DNA of 64,000 nt from Brettanomyces bruxellensis (GCF_011074885.1 NC_054689.1:310001-374000), one strand, 5' to 3'; positions 1-11,154 are shown, counted from the stretch's first letter. Numbers and translations are program-made. The notes: generated from the letters alone by a model not told the origin.

Positions 1-1080
1 TGCCCATATGCTTTCTAAAGGTTCGATTGAGCCCGACTGTCTTCGAGGTTTTGAGTCTATTTGACTAGTCTTGATGTTTTCATCCAACTTTGGTGAGCTC
101 TCACACAATGCAGATAACTGTAGTTGTTTTTTCTTAGGTGTTGTGTTCATGTTTGCAGACTTCTTCGAGCATGTCCATTTTCTAGCATTATCGAGTTTTT
201 TCAACTCGGGAGGTGAAAATTTCAGCAAAGCATTCCTCAGATGTTTCTGCTTGGTCTTCAAGGTAGCTCTGTATATTCGTTCCACCTGGACATGAAACGC
301 CAATTTCTGAAGGTATGTTCTAATTATGCTTGCACGGTCATTTTTGGTAAATTTAACATGAAGCGGATGTTTCTCTCGCTGTGAGGACAGAACTTTCAAG
401 GCAAGTTTCCTTTTAAGCTGTATGCTTACTCGATGTTCTCTGTATAAGCTTGCGAGTATGGTCAGAACCTCAACATATCGCTCGTCTGGATCCTCCGGTC
501 GAAGAATTATAAACTCAAAATGATCGTTTTTGTTGAGCTTCGGAAGTTCTTTTAATTCAGTCGGGGGCCCGCTTAGTATTAGCATTGCCCTAAATTTGTT
601 TTTGGGATAATCTATCAAGACTCTATAGGGATCAGCCAGCAATGCTTCTAAGAATTCGGAGACATTATATATTCGGTTCAACCGGTTATTACAGATAAAT
701 ATGTCTTTGCTAAGGGATGTGTTCCAGTCACTATATTGATCTGTGGCATAGCTGAATGTGTAAAATCCACGATGATGTTCATCAGGTTTGAGAAATGGAC
801 CGAGTGCATTGATCTGATACAAGCGAAACACATATGTCAACGAGCTGATTTGAAGATCGATTGAATCCTCTGATTTGCCGCAAAGATATTTCGGAATATT
901 AACGCCTTTATATGAGTCGTTCGCAATTCTTTTATTTTTCCCTTGTTTTTCTTCACCATTTCTCATATCTGCTCTTTCTATGCGATTCGAAATTTGACAA
1001 AGCTTATCGGCTATCAGTGAGGCAATAAAAGAAGGAATTGATAACGCTATCCATACACAATTGGCCAGGTTATACGCCAT
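1..1080 (-). CDS. Unrecognised protein with N-terminal membrane anchor, partial (C-terminus off window)
   Basis: A minus-strand frame is open for all 360 codons from an ATG at 1078-1080 to the left edge of the window, so the stop codon lies outside. The first 24 or so residues (MAYNLANCVWIALSIPSFIA...) are hydrophobic and could be a signal anchor. The rest is soluble-looking, with a central block containing LADPYRVLIDYP and a basic C-terminal part rich in Lys and Arg. I do not recognise the family and assign no function. Codon use and length make it a credible real gene. It is transcribed away from TPS1 and shares a 1.7-kb intergenic region with it. Confidence 0.75.
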   Translation of the reverse strand, partial: MAYNLANCVWIALSIPSFIASLIADKLCQISNRIERADMRNGEEKQGKNKRIANDSYKGVNIPKYLCGKSEDSIDLQISSLTYVFRLYQINALGPFLKPDEHHRGFYTFSYATDQYSDWNTSLSKDIFICNNRLNRIYNVSEFLEALLADPYRVLIDYPKNKFRAMLILSGPPTELKELPKLNKNDHFEFIILRPEDPDERYVEVLTILASLYREHRVSIQLKRKLALKVLSSQREKHPLHVKFTKNDRASIIRTYLQKLAFHVQVERIYRATLKTKQKHLRNALLKFSPPELKKLDNARKWTCSKKSANMNTTPKKKQLQLSALCESSPKLDENIKTSQIDSKPRRQSGSIEPLESIWA

Positions 1081-2809
1081 GATCACCCTCTTTTCATAAA
1101 TCTGTTGATATGATTTTCTCGTACCTCGTGAATGTTCAAAGAATATATTGATTATCCGTGCGGTAGATGTTAAAGGAATATATACGAGGGAACAGAGATG
1201 ATGTTTGTTCTGTGTACTTTTTTAGGGATTACCCCTTCTTATATATCTTATTCCGGTCAATTTGTCGAAAAAGTTGACTTCTTAGAATTGTATTCCAAAT
1301 AATTGTCTTTATGTTTGACTGTTTCAGATTTGATTCATAAAAGTTTTGGCTTCGATTTGAAATTTGATATATCCTCGATCTCTCCTTCGAGATCAGATTG
1401 AATCAATCTTTTTTTTTTTGGATTTGTTCGTTTGTTTCTCCTCAGTATATATATTTCCGGCCAAGGCAGAAGCCGGATTGGTATGTTCGACGCGACTAAA
1501 AAATATTAGGAAGAATTTCAGGTTAATTAATTAAATTATTGGTTGTTGAGTTATAGAATTCGCGGAGGAATCCGAATAACTCGTATTTGGCTCTAAAAAG
1601 GGAGCCTGACCTGTTTCGGCAGTAGTATTACCGCCTTTTGGGGTATATTATAAGTTATCCGAAGGATTGGAAGGCATATTGATAGAATACTAGCTTATAT
1701 TAAGATATATAGCGGTGATAGTCTCTGAAGAAAGAGGTAAAATAGTAACAAAATAATAATAGAGTGAGGAAATACAAGGGGTGTTGCTAGACCCCTTATA
1801 TATTCTTACTCGGGGAGAGGCCACATATCCCAAATATGGGCAATGACCCGTTCAAAGTAATATAAAAAGTAATAAAGGCAATTCGCATGGCTTTAACACC
1901 AGTGAAATACAATAAAAGTAATAAAAGATAAAGTAATCCTTAAATATAATTGGTCCAAGGATGTAAATAAAGAGAAAATTTCCCGAGGTTGTACGGTTAA
2001 CAACAATTGTCTTTGTAATATTCCGCAGATGGTGAAATATTCCAACATTGGTTTAGAATACACTCGGGGAAAGTGTAGAACAATTTGGATAAAACTCAAA
2101 TTCATCGAAATGTCCACTTTAGTATACGACTGACTATTCAGATAGTGTTATATTAGTCTATTAAAGTTTTTCTAAAATGTACATTTTGGTGATAACCGTG
2201 TTGCATCACATTCTCTACTGTGAAATCACAAGAGTTTTGAACCATGAAATGAAATCCCCAAGAAACCCTTTATCTAATGAATGAGTGTAATTGAACTTGG
2301 CATTAAACAACTAACGTTAATTTTAATCACAAGATAATTTTGTTCAAAATAACCCCACATTATCTAATTGTTTCCTTGCCTGTATTTTAACCGCATCATG
2401 TACCAATCGAAAGGAATTGTAAGAATTTGAATCTAAATAATATTTATGTTTCTCTCTTTTATTTACCCACTTTTTTTTTCCTGGAGAATCACAATGCGCA
2501 TTGTTCCCCTGACTGTTTTCGGGCTTGCTAAAGTATGCTAGTCCGAGCTGCATCCCAATATGTCTTGATTCTTTCCCGTTAACTATTTTCTAGCCTTATC
2601 TTGTGTTGAAAATAAATCGTAAAGAAAAACACCCAGCTCTTTTCCAAATTGAAGTTTTAAGAAATCAGCACGTTACTTTAGATATAGTCTGAATAATATT
2701 TTGTCCTTGCACAGATTTAACTTTTCTCGTTCTACAAGTCTAACTGCACAATTCATATAGACAGGTCCAAGATCATTCTTAGAGCCAATATTAACAGGAT
2801 TCCTTGACT
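1081..2809. other. Long divergent intergenic region, no supported gene
   Basis: This lies between two divergent starts. It contains AT-rich stretches, a T-run near 1410, and an inverted pair of stress-response-element cores at 1776-1797 (separate entry). The short open frames at 1893-2117 and 2344-2553 have low-complexity content and no recognisable domain, so I do not call them. Confidence 0.6.
1776..1797. promoter_or_regulatory. Inverted pair of STRE-like motifs upstream of TPS1
   Basis: AAGGGGT at 1776-1782 and ACCCCTT at 1791-1797 form an inverted repeat with an 8-bp spacer. Each arm contains AGGGG/CCCCT, the core bound by Msn2/Msn4-type stress factors in yeasts. A further CCCCT lies near 1230. 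TPS1 is a known STRE-controlled gene in S. cerevisiae, but the pair is about 1 kb from its ATG and could equally serve the divergent gene. Confidence 0.4.
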
Positions 2810-4234
2810 ATGGCTGAGGAAAGCAGGCATGGAAATATCATTGTGGCATCAAACCGTATTCCAGCGACAATCAGAAAGGATAAAAATGGCACATACGGAT
2901 ACACAATGTCTTCTGGAGGTTTGGTCACTGCTTTACAAGGTCTGAAAAGATCATTTCAATGGTTCGGTTGGCCCGGTATGTCTGTAGATGGAGAAGATGA
3001 AAAGCATATAATCGAAAAGGATTTGAAAGAAAGATTCAATTGCTATCCAGTATGGTTAACTGATGAAGTGGCAGATCTCCATTATAACGGTTTTTCAAAC
3101 TCCATCCTATGGCCATTGTTCCATTATCATCCAGGAGAAATGAACTTCGATGATGCCGCGTGGGCGGCATATATTGAAGCTAACAAGCGTTTTTGCGAAG
3201 AGATCATGAAATATTTGCATGATAACGATCTCATATGGGTTCATGATTATCACCTTATGCTTCTGCCTTCCATATTGAGGGAGGAGATCAAAAGAAAGCA
3301 TTTGAAAAACATTAAAATTGGATTTTTTCTCCACACGCCTTTCCCATCCAGTGAAATATATAGGGTGTTACCTGTGCGTACTGAAATCCTTCAAGGAGTC
3401 CTGGGGTCCGATCTCATAGGTTTCCATACGTACGACTATGTCCGTCATTTCCTCAGCTCAATTGAGAAAATCTTGAAGATACGGACAAATCCAAGGGGTG
3501 TATATTATAATCGACGGCAGGTGGTGATAGGTGCAAACCCAATTGGAATTGATGTGGACAAGTTCACCCGGGGCCTAAAGCAGGAAAGTGTACAAAGCAG
3601 GATACAGCAATTAAAGAGGAGGTTCGGCCCGAATACCAAGCTCGTTGTCGGCGTTGATCGCCTAGATTACATCAAAGGAGTACCTCAAAAATTGCATGCG
3701 TTGGATGTGTTCCTAGACAAGCATCCGGAATGGGTTGGCAAGGTTGTGTTGATACAAATAGCAGTACCTTCTAGGCAAGATGTGGAAGAGTATCAAAATT
3801 TGCGAACTGGTGTTAATGAGCTTGTGGGGAGGATCAATGGACGATACGGCACCGTTGAATTTGTACCGATACATTTTCTTCACAAGTCAGTCAGTTTCAA
3901 CGAACTTATATCTGTTTATGCTGCCAGCGATATATGTCTAGTTTCATCAACAAGAGATGGAATGAATTTGGTCAGCTTCGAATATATAGCGTGCCAGCAG
4001 AAAAATAAAGGGTCCCTAATACTAAGTGAGTTTGCTGGTGCAGCTCAATACCTAAATGGGGCAATAATAGTGAACCCGTGGAATACGGAAGAGCTGGCAA
4101 ATGCGATTTACGAGGGACTGACCCTGAGCAAAGAAAAACGAAATGCCAACTTTACGAAAATGTTCAAATACATAAGTAAATATACTGCCAGCTATTGGGG
4201 AGAGAACTTTGTTAAGGAGTTGTCCAATTCATAA
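2810..4234 (+). CDS. TPS1: Trehalose-6-phosphate synthase (UDP-forming), Tps1
   Basis: The product makes trehalose-6-phosphate from UDP-glucose and glucose-6-phosphate, the first step of trehalose synthesis, and in yeast also restrains glycolytic influx. At 474 residues it is close to the 495 of S. cerevisiae Tps1. It is a single GT20 glycosyltransferase domain: N-terminal NIIVASNRIPATI with the glucose-6-phosphate loop, WVHDYHLMLLP in the middle, VGVDRLDYIKG (UDP-glucose site) and the C-terminal DGMNLVSFEYIACQ block. There is no phosphatase domain, so this is the synthase and not Tps2. I set the start at ATG 2810; the frame opens two codons earlier only at a TTG. PTC4 follows 730 bp downstream on the same strand. 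Confidence 0.97.
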   Translation: MAEESRHGNIIVASNRIPATIRKDKNGTYGYTMSSGGLVTALQGLKRSFQWFGWPGMSVDGEDEKHIIEKDLKERFNCYPVWLTDEVADLHYNGFSNSILWPLFHYHPGEMNFDDAAWAAYIEANKRFCEEIMKYLHDNDLIWVHDYHLMLLPSILREEIKRKHLKNIKIGFFLHTPFPSSEIYRVLPVRTEILQGVLGSDLIGFHTYDYVRHFLSSIEKILKIRTNPRGVYYNRRQVVIGANPIGIDVDKFTRGLKQESVQSRIQQLKRRFGPNTKLVVGVDRLDYIKGVPQKLHALDVFLDKHPEWVGKVVLIQIAVPSRQDVEEYQNLRTGVNELVGRINGRYGTVEFVPIHFLHKSVSFNELISVYAASDICLVSSTRDGMNLVSFEYIACQQKNKGSLILSEFAGAAQYLNGAIIVNPWNTEELANAIYEGLTLSKEKRNANFTKMFKYISKYTASYWGENFVKELSNS

Positions 4235-4966
4235 GCATATATGCATCTCATTGTGATAATAATGTCTTTTTTTTTTGCTTCCTCTTTGGTAATTCGAGTT
4301 TCCTTGTTTTCTTCGGTTTCATTTCTCTATCGGTATATAATTGGGGAACTGCGCCCTTCAAGTCGGTAGTTTGCGTATCGCTGACTTGGCTTTAATTTAT
4401 AAGTGAATAAATATCTTTCTTAATTGTCTTCTCTGTCAGAATGAAATTTCCATTTTTAGATCTGAACTGGAACTGACGTGCGAAATTAGATCCTAAGAAC
4501 GTAGGACATCCGATGAAAAAAAAAAAAAAAAGGTGAAAGCATCCAGGTAAACAAATGACTTTTGAAATAAGGAGAGATTATCTTTATCGTAAAGAGGCAA
4601 GCGAGCATTCTTCGCTGGACGGAAACAAACTCGTTTTTGATCCAATAATTTTTTCCTCTGCCCGCACCTACTTAGTTTCAATCGGGCATTAACTAAGGGG
4701 CCTTTTGATCGTTTGACCCAAGGATATAGTTCTCAAAAAAGACAAAACACTCAATTTCCAAAAATTATTTGCTCAATACTTAGTATCTTGCATCTGGCGA
4801 TCTCTTGGCTCTTCTAGCTGACTCAACTAAAATTACCGTTCATTTGGAAGTTATATTTGCTTTTCTCGGCTTGTTAGATAAAAATAAGAATTTTGTTAAA
4901 GCCATTCTGAACGGTGTTTACTGATACTATTATAGAACAGAAGCTCAAGGTTTCGATAATAACGCA
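4235..4966. other. Intergenic region between TPS1 and PTC4
   Basis: It holds a T9-10 run just after the TPS1 stop (probable 3' processing context), an A-run near 4516, and AT-rich sequence upstream of PTC4. I see no gene or RNA in it. Confidence 0.6.
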
Positions 4967-6205
4967 ATGGGTCAGCTTCTTTCTCAACCCATCACCGAGA
5001 AGAATATTACATTTGTGCAGCATGACCATATTTCGCACTCTATTGGTGAAATGCAAGGGTATAGGCTCAGTATGGAGGATGCCTACTGTGATGTGAATGA
5101 TACCATACGTGTCAAGATAAAGGATCCGGAATTGGTGCAACTTGTTCATGAACAGCTTAAGAAGAAATATGAGGCACCGAGCTTGCCCCGACTATCACCA
5201 TTGAGTTCACATGTCTCACGACATAGTTTTGAGAGAAAGCGAAAGCAGTCGATTAGCGAAACAGAGTTAAAGGAGGAATTGCATACAGATTACGTTATTA
5301 AAAGATTGAGAATCAATATATATGGAGTTTTTGATGGCCATGGAGGGTCGAACACGTCCAAATACATGTCGGAGCATTTACCAATAGTGTTGAAAAAGCG
5401 TTTGAGAAGAGAGATTTACAAGTTGACGGATCAGCAAAAAATGGAACTACTCCTAGGGCAAGATGTGCTCAGCTTGATTAATTTCCCAAAGATTATAAGG
5501 GATGTGTATATGCAACTGGATTCCATGTACTATCATGCTCCCAACAATGGTAGTGGGTCAACCGGTGTTGTGGTTCTTTTTTTCCAAGGTTATATTATTG
5601 TGGCCAATGCCGGTGACTCGCGATGCGTCTTAAGTGCGAATGGTGCAGCTAAAAATATGTCATTGGATCATAAGCCAAAGCATCTAGGTGAGTTGATGAG
5701 AGTGCATAATGATGGAGGTTACGTTGCTGCCAATAGAGTTAATGCAATTCTTGCCCTCAGTCGAGCCTTTGGTGATTACACCTTCAAAATGCAAAATAAC
5801 AGGAATCATGGTAGATTTGCCCTGATTCGTTCCAATAAAAAAGTACATTTAACAGCACCAGAAGAATACCAGGTGACTGCTGAGCCAGATGTCTTTATAC
5901 GGAAAATCATTCCTAGCGATGAGTTTCTTTTAATTGCCTGTGATGGGGTGTGGGATTGTTACCGTCCTCAAGACTTGGTCCGAGTCATCAGGCATGAACT
6001 TTCGCTTGGAAAAAAGCTTACAGACATTAACGCACTTGTTCTTGATAATTGTATAGGAATGGCGAATACCGTTACTGGAATCGGCTTTGATAACATGACA
6101 CTGATTATTGTGGCATTGCACGAAAATCTAAAGGGTCTTGATGATTGGTATTTCCACATCAAGAACAAGATATTAGATGAAAAGTTTGGAAAGATGGGTC
6201 ATTAA
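4967..6205 (+). CDS. PTC4: PP2C-type protein phosphatase, Ptc4-like
   Basis: This is a type 2C, metal-dependent serine/threonine phosphatase of 412 residues. Motifs in order are GYRLSMEDAY (about residues 31-40), VFDGHGG (121-127) with its metal-binding Asp, ANAGDSRC, an LALSRAFGD block, CDGVWD and GFDNMTLIIV near the C-terminus. The N-terminus MGQLLSQPITEK closely resembles S. cerevisiae Ptc4 (MGQLLSHPLTEK), as do the HLGELMR and DNMT regions, so Ptc4 is preferred over Ptc2/3. Gly2 is a possible N-myristoylation site. An unusual basic, Ser-rich insertion of about 65 residues (50-112) separates the MEDAY and DGHGG motifs, where most PP2C enzymes have a short connection. The ATG at 4967 is supported by the conserved N-terminus. 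Confidence 0.93.
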   Translation: MGQLLSQPITEKNITFVQHDHISHSIGEMQGYRLSMEDAYCDVNDTIRVKIKDPELVQLVHEQLKKKYEAPSLPRLSPLSSHVSRHSFERKRKQSISETELKEELHTDYVIKRLRINIYGVFDGHGGSNTSKYMSEHLPIVLKKRLRREIYKLTDQQKMELLLGQDVLSLINFPKIIRDVYMQLDSMYYHAPNNGSGSTGVVVLFFQGYIIVANAGDSRCVLSANGAAKNMSLDHKPKHLGELMRVHNDGGYVAANRVNAILALSRAFGDYTFKMQNNRNHGRFALIRSNKKVHLTAPEEYQVTAEPDVFIRKIIPSDEFLLIACDGVWDCYRPQDLVRVIRHELSLGKKLTDINALVLDNCIGMANTVTGIGFDNMTLIIVALHENLKGLDDWYFHIKNKILDEKFGKMGH

Positions 6206-6498
6206 TAGATATTGGTGCTTTCGCATATTTCCTTCGCTTTCTATGTTTGATATTCGTCGTTTCTTGTCTCCAATAAAAAATACCAAAACCTGCACATGTC
6301 CATGTCTCGCATAAGAAATTCGACTCTGTATTTCCAGATATGAACTTTTTGTTTGTACGTTGGCTTTCAATTATATAGATTTGATGCAATGGGATATTAT
6401 GCGGGATGCAAAATTAATTTGTGGTACTTTAAATACAATACATATATATATTAACATGCGATGCAATGGTGTAAATTCATGTGTGCCCAGGTAAATAT

Positions 6499-9400
6499 TC
6501 ATATCATTTGTTCCATGTTTTTAACCTTCTTTATAAAGTCTAATGTCTTTCTGGTTGCATTTTCACCTGAACTCACCCCAAATGACGCTTGAAGGACCAG
6601 GCATCCATCCATCCACTTCTTTAATGTGATTCTTCTTTGAACTTGGCCCAGTCTTGAAGTAGGCATTTTACCAACGGGCACGTATGACACTATATCCAAC
6701 ATGAGGTTAAATTGGTTCATGACCTTTATCACCAAAAGAGGGGTTAAAGAGCTGTAGTTTTTCTTTAATGTAGTCTCTAGCACTGCAACAACGTATGTTC
6801 CCGCCTTGAAAACGCATGCCTTCTTAACTGCCGAAAATCTCTCCAAAGTTGTTTCTATGTCACTGGCAAAATATTGAAGTCCCAATACTTCGAATGTTTG
6901 GTCAATGCGTCCCAAATTAAATAGGAGCTGTAATTCTGCCAGTTGGCTGCTCTTGCTAACAGGTTTCTGAATGTTGTGCAAGAAGCCAAAATCACCTGTA
7001 CGCAGATAAGTCAGGCTATCGTTCCAGTTTGCAATCTTATCATGAATAAAACTGCTTTCCGTATCACGCTTTCCACTAAATCTGGATAGTGTCGACTGGG
7101 AATAAACCCATATCTCACCCAATTCGCCCACTTTGCATGGTTGCTTTGTCTCGGGATTCACTATCACAATCTGTGTGTTAACAGGTACAATTCCGGAATC
7201 TTGAATTTCAATGGCTTCTGGAGAGTCATTTGGATTCACCAAGCTGACATATCCCTGCGCCAAAGCTAAAGGATCAAGCCATAAGTTGCTAGTCTCAAAT
7301 GCTAAATATGATCTTGTCGTTATCATTGGGTTCAATGTGTTCTGATATACATTAGATAGAGAAGTTGGAGGTATATGCGACACCTGGAACTTTTCTTGAA
7401 ATTTAAGCATTAATCCAGCATCCGGACGACCTTCCCATCCAACCATTAAGTTCTTTAGCTTATGTAAATCGCACTTGGCTGGATCGACATTTCGTAACGC
7501 GTAGGTCAACATCTTGCTAGTCACAAACATGTTCTCAACACCATATCTGGAAATCGAAAGCCATAATGCTGTAGGATTTATTCCATAGTTTAATGTCGAA
7601 AACAAATATGTTGGGCATCCCAAATATATACCCATAATACAAGCTTGCAAAAAGCCAAGACCAAATGTATGCCGCACGCAAGCAATAAGTGGCTTTCTAC
7701 TCTTCATCTGGCACGTTTCTTTCGCATTCAGTGCTAACGCCATTAAATTAGCAAAACTAAGTTGAGCTCCATTATACCGGTGATCCGCATCCCACGTAAT
7801 CCATATCAAGCATTTCAAGTCTGTCCCTTTTCTCTTTTTGTTCCGATAAGCCTCCATCTGAGAATACATGGCCTTAGATGATGTATTGCATTTTGTATGC
7901 TTCGTAGTGTTCCTATATTTTGGAATGGTAACTCTATTTGCATTTGCTATCTGTTTCACCCTTGAGCTTATAGGTTTATTCTTCATAATCTGTTCAATAT
8001 CGCTGCTCATAAAAACGGCCTTCACCTTATACTCTTGAACCAACTGCACAAACGACACCGTATCTTCTTCCACCCATGATGGGTCAAGAGCCGGAATAGG
8101 AATAACAGTAAAGCCCGCAAGCCAACATGCATAAATGCAAATAACGTATTCCTCTGAAATGTTATAAACGACCATGACGGTATCACCAGCCATAAGATTC
8201 TTCTTCTCAAGAATGTAGGAGCAAAGTGCAAAGACCCTGTTTTCAAACTTCTTCCATGATAATGGCTTCATTTCCCTAAAGTTTGCACCCCCAATAACGG
8301 CATATGCTTGTTCGTCGGGCTGTTGTGACGCACGAACTTTAAGGATATCAATCATGGAGCTATAACCAGTTAAATCGATATTTGCACGATCGTCTCTGCA
8401 CTGCTGTCTAACGTCTAACCCAGAATACTGTAATTGAGCATTTTCCAAGGCTTCTGACCTCATTTTAGATGAATATAGTGACCATATTCCTCCTAACAAA
8501 TCATCACCATGGTATACCGTTGCCAATGAGTTCTCAAAGGAAAATCGTACGAACGATGAAGAAATCCGGCCCTCCATGAACTTCCTTTTGCAAAGCATAT
8601 TGGCAATTTCTAAACGGCCACTTCGAATTGTTCTTGGTAAAGTGTTTGGTGCCGTAATTAAGACACAAAATAGACGGACATTGTGGAGTTTCTCCATTAG
8701 TTTCATTGTTTGCATGGCCAGATCATTGAGCAACGATGAATCAACCGTAATTATGTCAAGTCCAGTATTCTTCTGTCTGCTCTTTGAAGCTGGTATCGAA
8801 GGTGATTCAATAATTGCAATTGGAAGATATTCGTTGTTCACTCGAACATTGAAAAACGAGCAGTCAGTAACATCCGGAATGTTTCTGACCAGCGTCTTCA
8901 CCAAGTGACCGGCATAGTGGTATCTGTATTGAGGAATATCGGAATTCATGAGAATTTTTCGATTAATATTTTCTGTGTTCTCATCCAACGATTGGACGTC
9001 TCCCAAATCACTTGAAGAAGCCTTTTCCTCCTCTTTCTTTGTCTGAATAGCCAGATATCTGTCGTACCACGTAACATGCTGGTTAATTCTATCCTCATAG
9101 AGTCCAAGAACATAAACCTTACCGTTATAAATGAAGCCTAAAAGCCCCGTTCGAACGAAATTGATGTTTAAAACACCTTCATAATCTGAACACTCAGCCT
9201 GAAATATATTCTGCGTAGCATTTGGAAGACCCCAGTAACCACCTGAAATGCAATGTGAGTCAACCCATATCTCACCAACCTCATCATATCCACTCAATAT
9301 TTTAGCTTCTGGGTTCACAATGGCAAGTGTTGCATCCGGAATCGGATAGCCAAATGCTCCCACTCTGATGTATTTAGAAGATTCATCATCATACGTAGAA

Positions 9401-11154
9401 GATGTTGGTGGAGGTCTATCACTTACCACCTTCACAGTGTTAGTTGTAAGGGAGTCCTTGTCAATAAGAACTTCGGATAGTCTCTCACCCATATTTCCAT
9501 CTTCATTTTCATCGTTCGGAATCACTTCGTCAGTAATTGGTTTCTGGAAAGAACATCCCAATCTATCTTCGTTACCAATCCAATCGCGCATACATATAAT
9601 TGCACCGCCTTGCTCGTTTAAACATAACATGGGAGCAATAATTCTTCTTGGGTGTGGGTGGCCCAACGGTTTAAACCATCTGTCGCTGAGTTTATCGTTA
9701 AACTCGCAGTCGACAATAAGTGTATTGATAAGGCACCATTTAACGCACGATAAATCCACCTTCACTCTTTTGTTAAAGGTCCTTGTGAGCTGAGGAAATG
9801 ATTGATAGTTGTAAGCAACCTGTTTCAAACTAAGATAGTCTGAAAGTAATATCGAAGCTCTTGCACGTGATATCACGTGGGCATACAATCCAGGAACTTC
9901 CGTCAACTTCTGATGAATCCAAATCAGTGGATTGCCTGAATAAACACTGAACAATGCACCCATGACCAAACCAATTGACTGCCTCACGTCCAATGTGCTC
10001 AAAAGCGTGTATCTAAATTTACTGAGGGCAGCTGATGGCCTAATAAGCGTTCCTTTCTTAATATCAGGAGTGCTTGAAATAATTGAAGTAAGGGATTTCA
10101 TCTGGTGAATGATTGTTCTGTGGGAAATTGCAACACCACGTAATTCACTCATAGATCCCCGCGAGTATTCTATGTAAGCTAAATCACTGATCTTCAATGG
10201 AGGAGGGCCAACCTTTCTGGGTGGTTGATACGTTCCCATGTCTGAAGTTTTCCAAACTTCCACACCTTTTGGCCACAGCGGAACCTTCCGCTTATGACTG
10301 GCTTTTTCAAAATGTTTGAATACGGATTCGGACATCAAGCATAAATGTGATTGTGTGTCTGTCATAATTTTCACAAAATCCCTCACTGGAAGTCCACTGC
10401 TCATTGGAACGGCAACGGTGCCGGAAAGAAAGCAGCCATAAAAGGCAACAACAAAGTCGATTACCTCGATATTCTGATAGATAAGACAAACTCGGTCACC
10501 CGGGTATAGCGCAGCCTTGTTCTTGATTTGTTTGGCAACCTTCTCTGCACGAAGATAAAGCTTTTCCCATGTTATAGACTGCGACTCTTTGCCCCTCTGA
10601 TCGATTGTGACTATGGCATTCTCTTTGGAATAAACGGTACTTCTCTTTCTCAAAATCATCGCTAGATTGTCAAACGTCTCCGTCTGAACATATTGCTCCA
10701 ATATTCTGGGATCCAATGGTCTTTGAAGCTGCTTTCTTGCCACATTTTCTGGCTGAGGTGCGTTCTGTTGAAATTTGTAGTATTCATATGCGTCTGGATC
10801 TACACCTGTAACTCTACTGTCAGATGGGCTTACCCGTTGAATTTCGGGCGTTGTTCTAAGAGATGGATCGTAAAACTCTCCGGAGGCCAATCTCTCACTA
10901 GATCGATTATATGCCAAGCTTGAACCCACTGACATAATACTTTCTCTTCGGTGGTTACTTCTGGTGTCACTTCTGGCACCATTTAAAGTGCTTCTGTCAG
11001 TAGCATCCGCTTTGAGAGATTCCAGAATTTCATATCTCTTCTTAATGTATCCCTTTTCTGTCAAATAACCATCTTGAAAGTCAGATACTAATCGTGTAAG
11101 TTCCTGTTCGACATCTAGTGGAATATTCCTTGGGATTGAAAAATTGAGACTCAT
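6499..11154 (-). CDS. CMR2: Cmr2/DIP2-family protein with tandem AMP-binding domains
   Basis: This very large protein (1551 residues) has the DIP2/Cmr2 architecture: an N-terminal DMAP1-binding-type helical segment (about residues 11-48, PLDVEQELTRLVSDFQDGY), then two acyl-CoA-synthetase-like AMP-binding modules (roughly 165-700 and 890-1500). The phosphate-binding loops are degenerate (YSRGSMSELRGV in the first, TWDADHRYNGAQLS in the second), as expected for this FAAL-like family rather than active acyl-CoA ligases. The family is reported to regulate diacylglycerol pools in yeast and animals; that role is knowledge of the family, not seen here. I set the start at ATG 11154; the frame opens five codons earlier at a TTG. 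Length compares with about 1650 in S. cerevisiae. It lies tail to tail with PTC4, 293 bp apart. Confidence 0.9.
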   Translation of the reverse strand: MSLNFSIPRNIPLDVEQELTRLVSDFQDGYLTEKGYIKKRYEILESLKADATDRSTLNGARSDTRSNHRRESIMSVGSSLAYNRSSERLASGEFYDPSLRTTPEIQRVSPSDSRVTGVDPDAYEYYKFQQNAPQPENVARKQLQRPLDPRILEQYVQTETFDNLAMILRKRSTVYSKENAIVTIDQRGKESQSITWEKLYLRAEKVAKQIKNKAALYPGDRVCLIYQNIEVIDFVVAFYGCFLSGTVAVPMSSGLPVRDFVKIMTDTQSHLCLMSESVFKHFEKASHKRKVPLWPKGVEVWKTSDMGTYQPPRKVGPPPLKISDLAYIEYSRGSMSELRGVAISHRTIIHQMKSLTSIISSTPDIKKGTLIRPSAALSKFRYTLLSTLDVRQSIGLVMGALFSVYSGNPLIWIHQKLTEVPGLYAHVISRARASILLSDYLSLKQVAYNYQSFPQLTRTFNKRVKVDLSCVKWCLINTLIVDCEFNDKLSDRWFKPLGHPHPRRIIAPMLCLNEQGGAIICMRDWIGNEDRLGCSFQKPITDEVIPNDENEDGNMGERLSEVLIDKDSLTTNTVKVVSDRPPPTSSTYDDESSKYIRVGAFGYPIPDATLAIVNPEAKILSGYDEVGEIWVDSHCISGGYWGLPNATQNIFQAECSDYEGVLNINFVRTGLLGFIYNGKVYVLGLYEDRINQHVTWYDRYLAIQTKKEEEKASSSDLGDVQSLDENTENINRKILMNSDIPQYRYHYAGHLVKTLVRNIPDVTDCSFFNVRVNNEYLPIAIIESPSIPASKSRQKNTGLDIITVDSSLLNDLAMQTMKLMEKLHNVRLFCVLITAPNTLPRTIRSGRLEIANMLCKRKFMEGRISSSFVRFSFENSLATVYHGDDLLGGIWSLYSSKMRSEALENAQLQYSGLDVRQQCRDDRANIDLTGYSSMIDILKVRASQQPDEQAYAVIGGANFREMKPLSWKKFENRVFALCSYILEKKNLMAGDTVMVVYNISEEYVICIYACWLAGFTVIPIPALDPSWVEEDTVSFVQLVQEYKVKAVFMSSDIEQIMKNKPISSRVKQIANANRVTIPKYRNTTKHTKCNTSSKAMYSQMEAYRNKKRKGTDLKCLIWITWDADHRYNGAQLSFANLMALALNAKETCQMKSRKPLIACVRHTFGLGFLQACIMGIYLGCPTYLFSTLNYGINPTALWLSISRYGVENMFVTSKMLTYALRNVDPAKCDLHKLKNLMVGWEGRPDAGLMLKFQEKFQVSHIPPTSLSNVYQNTLNPMITTRSYLAFETSNLWLDPLALAQGYVSLVNPNDSPEAIEIQDSGIVPVNTQIVIVNPETKQPCKVGELGEIWVYSQSTLSRFSGKRDTESSFIHDKIANWNDSLTYLRTGDFGFLHNIQKPVSKSSQLAELQLLFNLGRIDQTFEVLGLQYFASDIETTLERFSAVKKACVFKAGTYVVAVLETTLKKNYSSLTPLLVIKVMNQFNLMLDIVSYVPVGKMPTSRLGQVQRRITLKKWMDGCLVLQASFGVSSGENATRKTLDFIKKVKNMEQMI

